Shown piece by piece: positions 25,032 to 33,756 of a stretch of DNA of 64,000 nucleotides. A model generated the notes under the pieces. It searched no databases and was not told where the DNA came from. It was given only the letters and a program-made list of their open reading frames with translations. How positions within the stretch are numbered: position 1 is the first letter of the stretch; every line of letters begins with the position of its first letter. The position numbers and the translations under genes were made by a program. This stretch comes from Microbacterium croceum (GTDB lineage Bacteria > Actinomycetota > Actinomycetes > Actinomycetales > Microbacteriaceae), in NCBI RefSeq assembly GCF_023091245.1, contig NZ_JAHWXN010000001.1, forward strand, positions 434,001 through 498,000, read 5' to 3'.

Positions 25032-25873
25032 CGTGCGACCGCCCGATCGATCTCGAGGGCGGCCTCGGACGGCGACGCCCCCTCGTGGAGCACCCGCATG
25101 AGGGCGCGCGTGATCCCGGCCGGGTTCCGATGCTGGACCACGTTGCGGCCGTAGACGATGCCGCTCGCACCCTGGGCGAGGACGTCGGCGGTGCGCTGCA
25201 GGAGCGTCTCGTCGTCGACGCGCCCGCCTCCGCGGACGAGCACCGGTACGTCGCCGGCGACCTCGATGACGCGGTGGTACTGCGAGGAGTCGTCCGTCGG
25301 GTCGGCCTTGATGAGGTCCGCCCCCAGCTCGCGCGCCTGCCGGACGAGCGTGCGGATCTTGTCGGTGTCCCCGTCGACCATGTAGCCGCCGGCCACGCTG
25401 TTGTCCTGCATCACGAGGGGCTCGATCATGAGCGGCATCCCGGCGTCGGTCGCGCGTCGTCGCAGTTCGAGGATGGACTGGATGCACTGCTCGCGGACCT
25501 CGGGGTGATTCGGGATCTGCAGCAGGTTGGCGCAGACCGCCACCGCGTCCAGACGCACGGCCTGCTCGATCGCGTCGGGGACGTGGCGGCTGAACAGATG
25601 CGAGTCCAGGGGATTGCCGTAGACGTTGGCGACATCGGTGCGCACAACGAGTGCCGGTTTCTGCTTGCCGGGGCGTGACTGCAGCAGGCGCGCTTGACCG
25701 AGCGTGAGCTGGATGGCGTCGGGGCCGGCGTCGACCAGGACGTTGATGACGCGGTCCATGTCTTCGATGCCGGTGAGGAAGCTCGGCTCCCCGAAGAAGC
25801 CGTGGTCGACGGCGACGTCGAGCACCCGTCCGGAGACGGGATTGAACAAGCGATTCAGGCGGTACTGCGCCAC
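25028..25873 (-). CDS. Class I aldolase (DhnA/LsrF-type)
   Basis: 281 aa TIM barrel. LDVAVDHGFFGEPS at the N-terminus, ANLLQIPNHPEV in the middle, the probable Schiff-base lysine in ADLIKADPTDD and phosphate-binding VLVRGGGRVDDETLL. Family members cleave or transfer units from phosphorylated ketoses. First gene of a five-gene minus-strand operon that shares a divergent promoter region with the ManA-like gene, where a perfect LacI-type palindrome lies. Confidence 0.85.
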   Translation of the reverse strand: MAQYRLNRLFNPVSGRVLDVAVDHGFFGEPSFLTGIEDMDRVINVLVDAGPDAIQLTLGQARLLQSRPGKQKPALVVRTDVANVYGNPLDSHLFSRHVPDAIEQAVRLDAVAVCANLLQIPNHPEVREQCIQSILELRRRATDAGMPLMIEPLVMQDNSVAGGYMVDGDTDKIRTLVRQARELGADLIKADPTDDSSQYHRVIEVAGDVPVLVRGGGRVDDETLLQRTADVLAQGASGIVYGRNVVQHRNPAGITRALMRVLHEGASPSEAALEIDRAVAR

Positions 25874-25921
25874 GACGGGACTCCTTCGGTGCGGTCATCG
25901 GTCGATGCGGGAGCCGGACGG

Positions 25922-25950
25922 TTGTCAGCGCTCCATCGACACAGTACTGT
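25922..25950 (+). promoter_or_regulatory. Promoter of the ManA-like gene
   Basis: TTGTCA (25922-25927), 17 bp and TACTGT (25945-25950) form a plausible sigma-70-type promoter. The -10 box is part of the perfect palindrome ACAGTACTGT (25941-25950). The LacI-type operator follows immediately. Confidence 0.5.
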
Positions 25951-25954
25951 GGGT

Positions 25955-25970
25955 TAGACAACGTTGTCTA
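25955..25970. promoter_or_regulatory. LacI-type operator (perfect 16-bp palindrome)
   Basis: TAGACAACGTTGTCTA is fully symmetrical, with the central CG typical of LacI/GalR operators. It lies just after the -10 box and 15 bp before the ATG at 25985. The LacI regulator at 27054 is the obvious candidate binder. Related sites are at 36991-37007 and 49174-49187. Confidence 0.75.
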
Positions 25971-25984
25971 GCCGAGGAATCCGA

Positions 25985-27013
25985 ATGAGCATCCACATCC
26001 TGCCGGCGAACCGTCCCGCGAACCGCTTCTACCGCGGAGGAAGCCGGATCGCGAGCTTTCGCGCCATCCCGGACGACGAGCAGTACGTGCCGGAGGACTG
26101 GCTGGCGTCGGTGACGACGGTCTTCGGAGACCCCTCCCTCGGCCTCACCTCACTCGCCGACGGTCGCACCCTGCGTCAGGCCGTCGCCGATGATCCCGAA
26201 CGGTGGCTCGGCGCGGCACACGTCTCCGCATGGGGGTCGGACTCGAAACTCCTCGTCAAGCTGCTGGACGCCGGCCAACGACTCCCGGTGCACGCCCACC
26301 CCGCCACCGCCTTCGCGCAGGAGCACCTCCTGCGGCCCCACGGCAAGGCCGAAGCCTGGCACATTCTGCACGGCGGAGAGGTGCACCTCGGCCTGCGCGA
26401 AGACGTGAGCATGTCCGAACTCTCCGACCTCGTCGCACATCAACGCACCGGCGACCTGCTGGACCTGCTGCACACGCGCACGGTCGAACCCGGCGACACC
26501 GTGTTCGTACCCCCGGGGGTCCTGCACGCCATCGGACAGGACGTGTTCCTCGCCGAAGTCCAGGAGCCGGAGGATCTGTCGATCCTCCTGGAATGGCACG
26601 GTTTCGCCATCGACGGCTCCAGGGACGGTCACCTCGGCCTCGGATTCGACGCGGCCCTGACGGCGGTCGAGCGTGAGCGCATGACCGAGGACCGGCTCGG
26701 CTCGCTGATCGCCCGGACACCCACCCTCCCGGCGAGCGCCGACGAGTACTTCCGCCTCTCCCGCCGCGCGTACCGACCGGGCGATGACCTCGAGCCGGGC
26801 TTCGCCGTGGTGATCGTCTTGTCCGGTGCCGCCGCCCTCACGCGCGGCCCGCTGAATGTGCAGGTCCAGGCCGGGAACACCCTGCTTCTCGAATACGAGG
26901 GAGGGCCGACCGCGGTCGACGGCGAGATCGAGATCATCGAGTTCCGGCCGCCGCTACCTGCGGTGCGTTCGCTGCCGTCGTCGACCACGGAGGCGGCGCG
27001 AACCGCCCACTGA
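25985..27013 (+). CDS. Class I mannose-6-phosphate isomerase-like protein
   Basis: 342 aa, cupin fold. Zinc-site segments are present: LPVHAHPATAFAQEHL, GKAEAWHILHG and PGVLHAIGQDVFLAEVQEPEDLS. The protein is shorter than classical ManA and lacks its helical insert, as in many bacterial type I enzymes. It would convert mannose-6-P to fructose-6-P. GAGG precedes the ATG. It is followed by the LacI regulator, and mannosidase genes lie further along. Confidence 0.8.
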   Translation: MSIHILPANRPANRFYRGGSRIASFRAIPDDEQYVPEDWLASVTTVFGDPSLGLTSLADGRTLRQAVADDPERWLGAAHVSAWGSDSKLLVKLLDAGQRLPVHAHPATAFAQEHLLRPHGKAEAWHILHGGEVHLGLREDVSMSELSDLVAHQRTGDLLDLLHTRTVEPGDTVFVPPGVLHAIGQDVFLAEVQEPEDLSILLEWHGFAIDGSRDGHLGLGFDAALTAVERERMTEDRLGSLIARTPTLPASADEYFRLSRRAYRPGDDLEPGFAVVIVLSGAAALTRGPLNVQVQAGNTLLLEYEGGPTAVDGEIEIIEFRPPLPAVRSLPSSTTEAARTAH

Positions 27014-27053
27014 CACGTCGGCTATCGTTGTCCCTGACGAAGAGGGGGATGCC

Positions 27054-28046
27054 GTGGCCAGGAACCCGACGATGATCGATGTGGCGACCGAGGCCGGGGT
27101 GGCGTTGAAGACGGTGTCGCGCTACGTGAACGGCGCGGACAACATCAACGACGCGATGGCCGCACGGATCGCCGCTGCCATCACCAAGCTCGGTTATCGA
27201 CGCAACCTGGCGGCGGCCAGCATCCGTCCCGGCTGGACGAGCAAGACCGTGGGCCTGCTGATCAGCGACCTCGCGAACCCGTACTACTCGTCGATCGCCC
27301 GCGGTGCCGAATCGGTCCTCACCGAAGCGGGGTACCTGCTGATCACGGCGAGCTCCGAGGAGGACGGCGCGACGCACGACCGTCTCGTCGACAGCCTGTT
27401 CGAACGCCAGGTCGACGCGATCATCGTCGTGCCGCCGCGCTCCCCCGGCCGAAGCTGGTCGTCCGTGCGCGAGCCCCATCCGCCCGTCGTGTTCATCGAC
27501 CGCCCCGCAGCCCTGGATGGCGCGGACACCATCGTCGCGGACAACCGTGGTGGCGCCAGGGAAGCCGTCGAACTGCTGCGTTCGACACACGGCGACGTCG
27601 CCTTCCTCGGCGATTCCCTGTCGATCTACACGATGCAGGAACGCTACCTCGGCTACGTCGATGCCCTGCGGGCGCGGGGCGAGCAGCCGGACCCGACCCT
27701 GGCCAACACCGGCGCCCACAGCGAAGAGCAGGCGTACGCCGCAGCGATCGCGCTCCTGCAGACCGGGCGGGCCGGCGCGATCTTCGCCGCGAACAACCGC
27801 GCCACGATCGGCGCCCTCCGTGCATTCGCCCACGAGGACGTGCGACTGCCTCTGATCGGCTTCGACGACTTCGAAGCCGCGACCCTCGTGCGCCCCGCCG
27901 TGAGCGTCGTGAGCCAGGATCCCCAAGCGATGGGACGCCTGGCCGCGGAGGTGGTGCTCCAGCGCCTCGCGCGGGAGGCGACGACGCCGGCACGCTTCGA
28001 GGTGCTGCCGACCAGCCTTGTGCTCCGCGGCTCGGAACTCGACTGA
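27054..28046 (+). CDS. LacI family transcriptional regulator
   Basis: 330 aa. N-terminal HTH (MIDVATEAGVALKTVSRYVNG) and hinge (NLAAASIRPGWTSKTVG), then a periplasmic-binding-protein-like sensor with VGLLISDLANPYYSSIARG, FIDRP and LIGFDDFEAATLV. The GTG start at 27054 follows AGAGGGGG. It probably represses the ManA-like gene, the sugar transporter at 36943 and GH92 at 49143 through the shared CAACGTTG-type sites. A mannose-containing sugar is the likely inducer (inference). Confidence 0.92.
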   Translation: MARNPTMIDVATEAGVALKTVSRYVNGADNINDAMAARIAAAITKLGYRRNLAAASIRPGWTSKTVGLLISDLANPYYSSIARGAESVLTEAGYLLITASSEEDGATHDRLVDSLFERQVDAIIVVPPRSPGRSWSSVREPHPPVVFIDRPAALDGADTIVADNRGGAREAVELLRSTHGDVAFLGDSLSIYTMQERYLGYVDALRARGEQPDPTLANTGAHSEEQAYAAAIALLQTGRAGAIFAANNRATIGALRAFAHEDVRLPLIGFDDFEAATLVRPAVSVVSQDPQAMGRLAAEVVLQRLAREATTPARFEVLPTSLVLRGSELD

Positions 28047-28088
28047 GACGACCGCACGCGCCGACCTCCGGCGACGCGTACGGCTGAC

Positions 28089-28124
28089 GGCCGGGCGGGA
28101 GGGAATGCACCCGCCCGCCCGGCC
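28089..28124. terminator. Bidirectional terminator
   Basis: GGCCGGGCGGG pairs perfectly with CCCGCCCGGCC across a 14-nt loop between the convergent lacI and beta-helix genes. Confidence 0.75.
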
Positions 28125-28137
28125 GCCGCATGTCCGG

Positions 28138-31100
28138 TCAGTCCACCTCGCAGAGGGAACGGGCCAGTCCGAGGAACTCCGTGGTCGCGTAGAGCTCGTC
28201 CGAGATCACGGTGATCGCCAGGCCGGAGGCGAGGCGGTCCGCGACCGCTGCGCGCTCCTGGTCGCTCGGCTCCCGCTGCAGGATGCTGCGGTACAGGACC
28301 CCGGCCTTCTCCGCGTCGGTCAGCCCTCGGGCGGTGAACTCCCCCGACTCGAAGAACCCGTACGACCGCTGACGAAGCGTCGCGACACTGCATCCGTCGT
28401 TCTGGAAGAACGCTTCGTGGAAGGCGATCCCGCCGGGATCCGCCGGACGACCGAGCACCTCGGTGTAGAGGAGCTCGATGTATGCGGTCGGGATCGTGTC
28501 CGTCGGTTCGAAGGGCACGGGTGCCGCCGCGGGAGACGGCCGCCAGACCGCACCGTCGACCGTGACCGCCTTCTTGCCCGACGGCAGGACAGCCGTGAAG
28601 CCATCCCTGCCCAGTACCACGCTGATGCGGCCGCGCGCCTCCGCGCCGGCGACGACCTCGGTGAGCGGCGCCTGCCGTTCCATGCCGTCACGGTTGGCGT
28701 TGATCTTGCCGATGCGGCCGAAGACGACGTTCACCGCCGTGGTCTCTCCGCCCTGCAACAGCAGAGTGCCGCGATCGTCCTTGGCGTTGGCGAGGAAGTA
28801 CGCCTGGGAGAAGTCCACCCGTCCCGCCTGCACGATCACCCCGTAGTTCGGAGTGAAGTTGAACGCACCGGCGACCCAGTTGGAGAAGCGGACGCGCGTC
28901 TTGTCCCCGGCGGCCGACGAGACCCTGATGTACGCCTCGGACAGCGATTCCGGCGGCGGCGGGGTGGTGGTGTCCGTCGTCGGGTCCCATCCGTCCGGCA
29001 CGGCATTGCCCGAGCAGTTGACGCAGTCGACACCCTTACCCGAGGTGCCGTCGACCTGGTACGACACGATGAGGCCGTCGACCCAGAGCCCCCAGAGGAG
29101 CCCGGAGAAGCCGCGCCCGTCCTGCGGCGCCAGATGGACCCCGTAGTGGCCGCGGTAGCCGAAGCTCATGTCGACGACCTCGTTCTTGGCGTCGCCGAAG
29201 CGGAACGTGGTGAGGTTGCGGTCCTGGAAGCCCATGATCTGGAAGAAGAGCTTGATCATGCTGTCGTAGTCGGCCGGGGCACCAGGAAGACCCGAGCCGA
29301 TCGTGCGGAACCACAGGTGCGGGTTGTAGTGGGCGTGACGGACGGTACCGTGCGACGAGCCGCCTCCGACCGCGAGGCCGGTCTTGAGCGGCGCACCGAT
29401 GAGCCAGTCGATCTGGTGGCCCGTGGTGTTCGCCGTCTCCGCGTCGACGCCCTGGTAAGCGTTGCCGAAGTTCACGTAGCGGACCCAGGCATCCCGACCG
29501 GCCAGCTTGATGGCGAACGGGTACTCGGTGACCGCATCCGCCTTCTGCTCCGGGTACCAGATCAGCAGGCCGGTGACGCCCGCACCCCGCTGGAGCGTGA
29601 TGAACGGCGTCCCCTTCGCTTTGCCCGCGCCCTGCGTCGTCAGCAGTCGAGTCGCAGCCCCGTTGCTGTGGAAGGAGGTGACCTGCGCGCCACGGAGCTC
29701 GACGCCTCGCGGGACGTCGAGAGTTCCATCCATGCGGTAGGTCCCCGGCGGGAGGAAGACGATGCCACCCTTGTCGGCGGCGACGTCGTCCAGCGCACGC
29801 TGCACAGCGGCCGTGGCGTCGGCAGAACCGTCGGCCGCGGCGCGATAGGGCGCGGCGGTCACATCGACCACCGTCTTCCCCTTGGGGCCGGCGGGGACCT
29901 CATGCTCCGGACGCTCCGGAGCAGCATCCTGCTTGGGCGCCTTGGCGACGACGGAGATCTGCGAACGATCACGATCGACGAGCTGCACATCGTCCTCAGC
30001 CAGGCCCGCGACCGTGACGGCGCCCGCCCCGGCGGTGACGAGGATCGGAGCGCTCCGGTCCGCGGTGCGTCCCACGGTCGTCGCGGTGACGCTCAATGCA
30101 CCGCCATCGACGACCGCCGCACGTGACGTCCCTGCGGCGATGGACCCGCCGTGCAGGCTCACCGCGCCATCCGTCCCTTCGGACAGGAGGACACCGGTTC
30201 CGTCAGGCGCGGCGATCTCGCACTCGTGACACTGCAGCACGGTGTCGTTCAGGCTGGGCGCGATCTCGATGGCCACCGGGTTCTCCCCGACGTTCGCGTG
30301 GATCGACGCCTTGGTCAGCTGCACGCCCTGCGTGTTGAGTTCCTCGAGCACCAGCCCGCGATTCACGCGATCCAGCGACACGTACGTGAACTGTCCGTTC
30401 GCGGAGGTCACCGGGTCGCCGGCGACCGCCACATCCTTGCGCATGCGTATGCCGATCGCAGCGTCGGTGACGTCCAGGTCGGTGAGGTACTGCCCGTCGG
30501 AACGTCCGATCTCCAGGCCCGTCAGGTTCTCGCGTGTGAAGGCGGCGATCGACTCCGCCGATGTGCCGTCCCATCGTTCCCAGTACTCGGGCGACAGATG
30601 CACGCCCTCGATGCGGCCGACGTCGGTCGCGAAGTCGATCGTGATGCCCTTCTTCAGCGGCGACGCGTACACCTCGTTCATCCAGTGCAGCTCGTTGCCC
30701 TCCGGACCGACCCGCACGGCTTCGTAGGGGTTGACCAGGGTGACGTGCCGCAACGTCGTGAAGTCCTCGCCGCGGTCGGCCAGTTTGACCGTGGGGGCGT
30801 ACGCGATCGGGTCGTCCGCATGCTGCTCCGGGTAGAAGACCGTGACGCCTTCGACGCCCGCGCTGCCTCCGACCGTGACGAGCGGTGTCGACGATGCCGG
30901 ATCCGGCTGAGCGATGAGCACCGTCAGATCGTCGCGCTCCTCGAGGTCCGTCGCATCGTCGGGGTCGCGCCAGGCACCGAGCAGGCTAACCGACTTGGGA
31001 ATCTGGATGCCGCCGGTGAGCAGGTAGCGGCCGGCACCAAGCCACACCACACCGCCGCCGGTCGACGCTGCCGCATCGACAGCGGCCTGCAGTGCGGCCC

Positions 31101-31311
31101 TGGAGTCGTGCGAACCGGTGGGGTCGACGCCGAAGTCCGCCGCGTCGTACCGCGCGACCACCGGCGCACCGTCGGGTGCTTTCACGAGGAGTGCCTGCGG
31201 CCCCGGCGGAGAGTCCGCCGATGCGGGCGCGACTGGCATGCCGACCGTCGTGCCACCGACGACGGCGGCGACGAGCAGTGTGGCCAAGGGGATACGGAAT
31301 CTTTGATGCAT
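28138..31311 (-). CDS. Secreted double pectate-lyase-type beta-helix protein with C-terminal DUF4214
   Basis: 1057 aa. Signal peptide (LATLLVAAVVGGTTVGMPVA, cut near ASA). Two homologous beta-helix modules of the pectate_lyase_3/GH55 type start near residues 57 and 480 (DFGVDPTGSHDSRAALQAAV; TAAPYRAAADGSADATAAVQ), each followed by GGVVWLGAGRY- or GGIVFLPPGTYR-like capping strands and by FYPEQ/WYPEQ. About 118 C-terminal residues form DUF4214 (YIELLYTEVLGRPADPGGI, FFESGEF). It is probably a polysaccharide lyase, glucanase or surface-binding protein; no catalytic residue can be named safely. The neighbouring gene has the same DUF4214 at its N-terminus. Confidence 0.8.
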   Translation of the reverse strand: MHQRFRIPLATLLVAAVVGGTTVGMPVAPASADSPPGPQALLVKAPDGAPVVARYDAADFGVDPTGSHDSRAALQAAVDAAASTGGGVVWLGAGRYLLTGGIQIPKSVSLLGAWRDPDDATDLEERDDLTVLIAQPDPASSTPLVTVGGSAGVEGVTVFYPEQHADDPIAYAPTVKLADRGEDFTTLRHVTLVNPYEAVRVGPEGNELHWMNEVYASPLKKGITIDFATDVGRIEGVHLSPEYWERWDGTSAESIAAFTRENLTGLEIGRSDGQYLTDLDVTDAAIGIRMRKDVAVAGDPVTSANGQFTYVSLDRVNRGLVLEELNTQGVQLTKASIHANVGENPVAIEIAPSLNDTVLQCHECEIAAPDGTGVLLSEGTDGAVSLHGGSIAAGTSRAAVVDGGALSVTATTVGRTADRSAPILVTAGAGAVTVAGLAEDDVQLVDRDRSQISVVAKAPKQDAAPERPEHEVPAGPKGKTVVDVTAAPYRAAADGSADATAAVQRALDDVAADKGGIVFLPPGTYRMDGTLDVPRGVELRGAQVTSFHSNGAATRLLTTQGAGKAKGTPFITLQRGAGVTGLLIWYPEQKADAVTEYPFAIKLAGRDAWVRYVNFGNAYQGVDAETANTTGHQIDWLIGAPLKTGLAVGGGSSHGTVRHAHYNPHLWFRTIGSGLPGAPADYDSMIKLFFQIMGFQDRNLTTFRFGDAKNEVVDMSFGYRGHYGVHLAPQDGRGFSGLLWGLWVDGLIVSYQVDGTSGKGVDCVNCSGNAVPDGWDPTTDTTTPPPPESLSEAYIRVSSAAGDKTRVRFSNWVAGAFNFTPNYGVIVQAGRVDFSQAYFLANAKDDRGTLLLQGGETTAVNVVFGRIGKINANRDGMERQAPLTEVVAGAEARGRISVVLGRDGFTAVLPSGKKAVTVDGAVWRPSPAAAPVPFEPTDTIPTAYIELLYTEVLGRPADPGGIAFHEAFFQNDGCSVATLRQRSYGFFESGEFTARGLTDAEKAGVLYRSILQREPSDQERAAVADRLASGLAITVISDELYATTEFLGLARSLCEVD

Positions 31312-31347
31312 GGAAAGCTCCCATCTGAAGGGGTGGTGCAGGAAGGG

Positions 31348-32922
31348 TCAGGGAAAGAGGATGCAGCCGTAGTACAGGGCGTCCGTCGCACCGGGCAGTG
31401 TTCCGGACGCATAGCCGGCCGACGTGCTGGCGCCGATCGCGTGGCTCGGGCACGGGGAGGCGGAGGGGATGAGGGCGGCGGTCAGCGTGTTGCCGCTGAC
31501 TGTCGTGCCCAGGGCACCGGAGATGGCGATCGCGGTCGCCGCGCGCACCGGCAGTCCCGCGGAGGTGTTGCCCGTGACGCTGCCTCCGGTGAAGGTGAGA
31601 CCGTTGGCGCCGTACCACGGGCGCCCACCGACCGAGATGGCGATCTGGGCGGTCACGCCCTCGCCCATCCACAGCGTGTTCGCGTCGATGGAACCGCCGG
31701 CGAAGCTTCGACTGCTCGTGCCCGCTGCGTCGCCCGTCGCGCCGAAGAGCGAGTCCACCGCGATCGAGCCCTGCGCCCGGATGCCGGCGTGGATCACCGT
31801 GTTCCCCGTGACGCGGCTCGCCTGCGGCACCGTGGCCGAGACGGGGAACAGCACGATCGCCACATCCGTCGCATCGATGACCGCGTTGCCTTCGACGAGG
31901 GTGTCTTCGCAGCCCACCGAGAGACCGTCCGCCTGACGGATGGTGGTGAACTCGGCGGTGTACGAGGTGATCAGGTTGCCCCGGATGAGGTTGCCGGTGC
32001 AGGGCAGGCTGTCACCCGCACCCGCGGAGCGCAGGCTCGATGCACCCGACGGCTCGGACAACCGTGACGACACGACGGAGGTTCCGGTGCCGCCGAGCAT
32101 GAGGATCGACGCGCGGTCGCGGTCCCATCCGCTCTCCCGGCCGCGGGCTCCGGACACCCAGACGCGATCGAGGGTCGCGCCGCCGACCAGCTGCACCGAC
32201 GGCCCGGTCCACCCCGGTTCGCGGGTGAGCCGCGCCATCGATGCGTACGACTGCGCCGACGGAGAACCGGCGGTGGTGAGCTTCACGCCGGCGGGGATGA
32301 ACAGGGACGTCGTCAGGCGCACGACCGCGTGCCGGGCGATGGTGACTGTTCCGCCGGCCGGCGTGGCGTCGAGCACCGCCTGAAGCTGCGCCTGTGTACC
32401 GCGGAATCCCGATCCGGCATTCGGCAGGTCCAGCGGCAGTCCCGAGTCGTCGAAGCCGTAGCCGGTCGCAGCGGGATCGCAGATCCTGGTCGCCAGACTC
32501 GCGAACTCCGGAGATCCGAGCAGCTCGTCGACGACGGTCGTGAACGACGCGCCGGCGCCCATCCGCGTCACCCGGTCCGTGAAGCCGGTGACGTCGGCTT
32601 CGCGATTGAGGACGGCCCGGTAAGCCACGAGCACGCGCTCCGCATCGTCGTAGCCGCGGGAGGCGAACTCGGCGGTGCTGAAGAACTCGCGGACCTTCCC
32701 GGCGAGGGATGCGGCATCGCATCCCGTGCCGACGAAGGAGCTGCGGTGGTGCGCCCAGCCGCTGGGATCGGGTGCCCTGCCGAGCACCTCGGTGTACATC
32801 TTCGCGATGAACTGATCGGGGATCTTGGTGGCCGCCTGCGCCGCGCTCGCGGGGACGAGGACGGCGGCGATCACCACGACGGCCAGGGCGGCGCCCAGGA
32901 TCTGCCGGATACGACGGAACAT
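31348..32922 (-). CDS. Secreted DUF4214 protein with right-handed beta-helix
   Basis: 524 aa. Signal peptide (ILGAALAVVVIAAVLVPASA). DUF4214 at about 34-150 (QFIAKMYTEVLGRAPDPSGW, REFFSTAEFASRGYDD, ELLGSPEF), then a parallel beta-helix (about 175-520) with many N-x-I/V turns (NLIRGNLITSYT, NAVIDATDVAIVLF, GNTVIHAG, GNTLTAAL). DUF4214 is common in S-layer-like or exported glycan-active proteins. 36 bp separate it from the larger beta-helix gene downstream, so the two are probably cotranscribed and act together outside the cell. Confidence 0.8.
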   Translation of the reverse strand: MFRRIRQILGAALAVVVIAAVLVPASAAQAATKIPDQFIAKMYTEVLGRAPDPSGWAHHRSSFVGTGCDAASLAGKVREFFSTAEFASRGYDDAERVLVAYRAVLNREADVTGFTDRVTRMGAGASFTTVVDELLGSPEFASLATRICDPAATGYGFDDSGLPLDLPNAGSGFRGTQAQLQAVLDATPAGGTVTIARHAVVRLTTSLFIPAGVKLTTAGSPSAQSYASMARLTREPGWTGPSVQLVGGATLDRVWVSGARGRESGWDRDRASILMLGGTGTSVVSSRLSEPSGASSLRSAGAGDSLPCTGNLIRGNLITSYTAEFTTIRQADGLSVGCEDTLVEGNAVIDATDVAIVLFPVSATVPQASRVTGNTVIHAGIRAQGSIAVDSLFGATGDAAGTSSRSFAGGSIDANTLWMGEGVTAQIAISVGGRPWYGANGLTFTGGSVTGNTSAGLPVRAATAIAISGALGTTVSGNTLTAALIPSASPCPSHAIGASTSAGYASGTLPGATDALYYGCILFP

Positions 32923-32967
32923 CAGAACTCCTTTGTTCGGACTGCTCGAGCGATTGCACTGTGCGGG

Positions 32968-32985
32968 CCGGCTCCGTTCAGCCGG
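32968..32985 (-). terminator. Short hairpin after the SDR gene
   Basis: CCGGCT and AGCCGG with a 6-nt loop lie just after the SDR stop codon at 32995, upstream of the DUF4214 gene. The stem is short, so termination is uncertain. Confidence 0.4.
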
Positions 32986-32994
32986 TCCGTGGCG

Positions 32995-33756
32995 TCACGA
33001 CGCGGGGACCAGGCGGAGCCCGCCCATGCCTCCGTCGACGGTCAACAGCGTCCCCGTCGTGGAGGCGGCAGCGGGCGAAGCCAGATACGCGATCGCGTTC
33101 GCCACCTCCGAAGCCGAGACCAGCCGGCCCAGCGGCTGCCGGCGACGCAGCTGCTCCGCTGCACGCTCGGCGTCAACGGTGTCGGTCAGGAGGCGTTCTA
33201 CCCACGGGGTGTCCGCGGTGCCGGGGAGGACCGCGTTGACGCGGATCCTCTCGTGGACGTGGTCGGCCGCCATCGCGAGCGTCAGCGCGGAGACCGCTCC
33301 CTTGCTCGCGGCATAGGCGGCGCGCTGGACGACCCCGGCGATCGCCACGATCGAGCTGACGTTGACGATCGCCGGATGCGCAGATTTGCGCAGGTACGGC
33401 ATCGCGGTCCTAGCCATCCGCACCATACCAAGCACGTTGACGTCGAAGACGTGCGCGAACTCCTCGTCGCTCGAGCTCTCGACGTCACCGGTTGCACCGA
33501 TGCCGGCATTGTTCACCAGCACATCGATGCCTCCGAGATCGGCGGCGATCGCGTCGACCGTCGCCGCGACAGCGCTCGCATCCGTGACATCGCACACGTA
33601 GCTGTTCGGTCTCGGTCGCGTCCCGAGCGCACGATCCACGACCGCCACCCGAGCGCCCCGTTCGCGGAAGACCCCCGCTGTCGCTTCGCCGATGCCGCTC
33701 GCGGCGCCCGTGATCACGGCGACCAGGCCGTCGAGGTCCGTTCCCGTCAAGTTCAT
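32995..33756 (-). CDS. SDR family oxidoreductase
   Basis: 253 aa. TGAASGIGEATAGVFRERGA (NAD(P) binding), DVLVNNAGIG, NVSSIVAI and the catalytic AYAASKGAV. It resembles 2-keto-3-deoxy-sugar-acid dehydrogenases of non-phosphorylating sugar pathways (as in L-fuconate or L-rhamnonate degradation). The ATG overlaps the stop of the permease gene (ATGA). The FAH hydrolase, lactonase and dehydratase genes nearby could supply the other steps of such a route. Confidence 0.85.
   Translation of the reverse strand: MNLTGTDLDGLVAVITGAASGIGEATAGVFRERGARVAVVDRALGTRPRPNSYVCDVTDASAVAATVDAIAADLGGIDVLVNNAGIGATGDVESSSDEEFAHVFDVNVLGMVRMARTAMPYLRKSAHPAIVNVSSIVAIAGVVQRAAYAASKGAVSALTLAMAADHVHERIRVNAVLPGTADTPWVERLLTDTVDAERAAEQLRRRQPLGRLVSASEVANAIAYLASPAAASTTGTLLTVDGGMGGLRLVPAS

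Noticed and set aside
25032..25961. A 700-codon open frame continuing upstream of the Gfo/Idh dehydrogenase.
   Set aside because: It is antiphase reading of the aldolase gene, with the Arg/Ala/Pro-rich composition typical of shadow frames in high-GC DNA.
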